DNA of 35,204 nt from Bifidobacterium breve (GTDB lineage: Bacteria; Actinomycetota; Thermoleophilia; Gaiellales; F1-60-MAGs149). The position numbers were made by a program, and so were the translations under genes. Of the stretch, positions 34,809 to 35,204 are shown piece after piece (the first letter of the stretch is position 1; each line of letters opens with the position of its first letter). The notes beneath the pieces are model-generated. The model was not told the origin of the DNA. It worked only from the letters and a program-made list of their open reading frames with translations, and did not search any database. Location of the stretch: the NCBI GenBank assembly GCA_945861955.1, contig CAMAWJ010000004.1:1-35204 (forward strand). The letters run 5' to 3'.

Positions 34809-35204
34809 GATCGCTCCTCCTCACGCTGTTCTTCGTATTCGCTCTGGCGGCGAACTGTCAGGCTGCGCCCGTCATCACCAGCCCGCCTGTGATCGGCGGC
34901 GAGGCAGTGGTCGGCCAGCGTCTTGAGGCTACAGACACGCAGGTCGAAGAGGCGATGGAGATCGATCTAACGCTCAGCTGGGAGCGTTCAGTGGACGCCG
35001 GTAGCTTTGTGGAGATTCCTGGAGCGCATGACACGGCCTACCTCGTCGCCACTGCAGATGCCGGAAGCCGGTTGCGCGTGCACGTGGTTGTGGAGACTGC
35101 CGAGGGCAGAGATGAGTCCTGGTCGACAGCAACTATGCGCGTGGCGCGCGCCTCGGACGTCGACCAGCCTGGCGTTCGACTGCGCCTTGGGCCGGCTCGC
35201 AACG
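34805..35204 (+). CDS. Secreted protein with Ig-like/beta-sandwich-type repeat, truncated by window end
   Basis: ATGA overlap with the previous stop; signal peptide MRSLLLTLFFVFALAANCQAAP; PVITSPPVIGGEAVVGQRLEATDT...LSWERS pattern; frame open to the window end. Confidence 0.65.
   Translation, partial: MRSLLLTLFFVFALAANCQAAPVITSPPVIGGEAVVGQRLEATDTQVEEAMEIDLTLSWERSVDAGSFVEIPGAHDTAYLVATADAGSRLRVHVVVETAEGRDESWSTATMRVARASDVDQPGVRLRLGPARN

Overview
High-GC actinobacterial chromosomal window; gene content suggests Thermoleophilia or a relative, but that is inference. It has three blocks. (1) About 0.0-6.2 kb: 3' end of dinB, two small zinc-ribbon-type proteins, a 3-hydroxyacyl-CoA dehydrogenase and an OmpR/HAMP-kinase two-component pair. 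(2) About 6.3-15.3 kb: a Tad/Flp (type IVb) pilus island. It has a short Flp-like pilin, two divergently encoded large paralogous proteins with pilin-type N-termini, a DUF192 protein, and a tightly overlapping operon of response regulator, histidine kinase, CpaE-like ATPase, CpaF/TadA ATPase, TadB, TadC and a protein joining a type IVb prepilin-like N-terminus to a CHAP-type peptidoglycan amidase domain. (3) About 15.4-35.2 kb: an amino-acid-type ABC substrate-binding protein, thioredoxin, a GH15 enzyme and a PfkB kinase, then the dcw cluster mraZ-rsmH-ftsL-ftsI-murE-murF-mraY-murD-ftsW-murG-murC-murB. After murB, where ftsQ often lies, there is a sigma-like protein with a transmembrane segment coupled to a secreted protein cut by the window edge. 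Top observations: the prepilin-CHAP fusion encoded last in the Tad operon; a perfect Gram-positive LexA/SOS-box palindrome (CGAACATATGTTCG) just upstream of a predicted mraZ promoter carrying 10-bp-phased TGGGN MraZ boxes; the tandem large pilin-like paralogs; and the membrane-bound sigma-like protein at the end of the dcw cluster. No tRNA, rRNA, CRISPR array or transposon was recognised.
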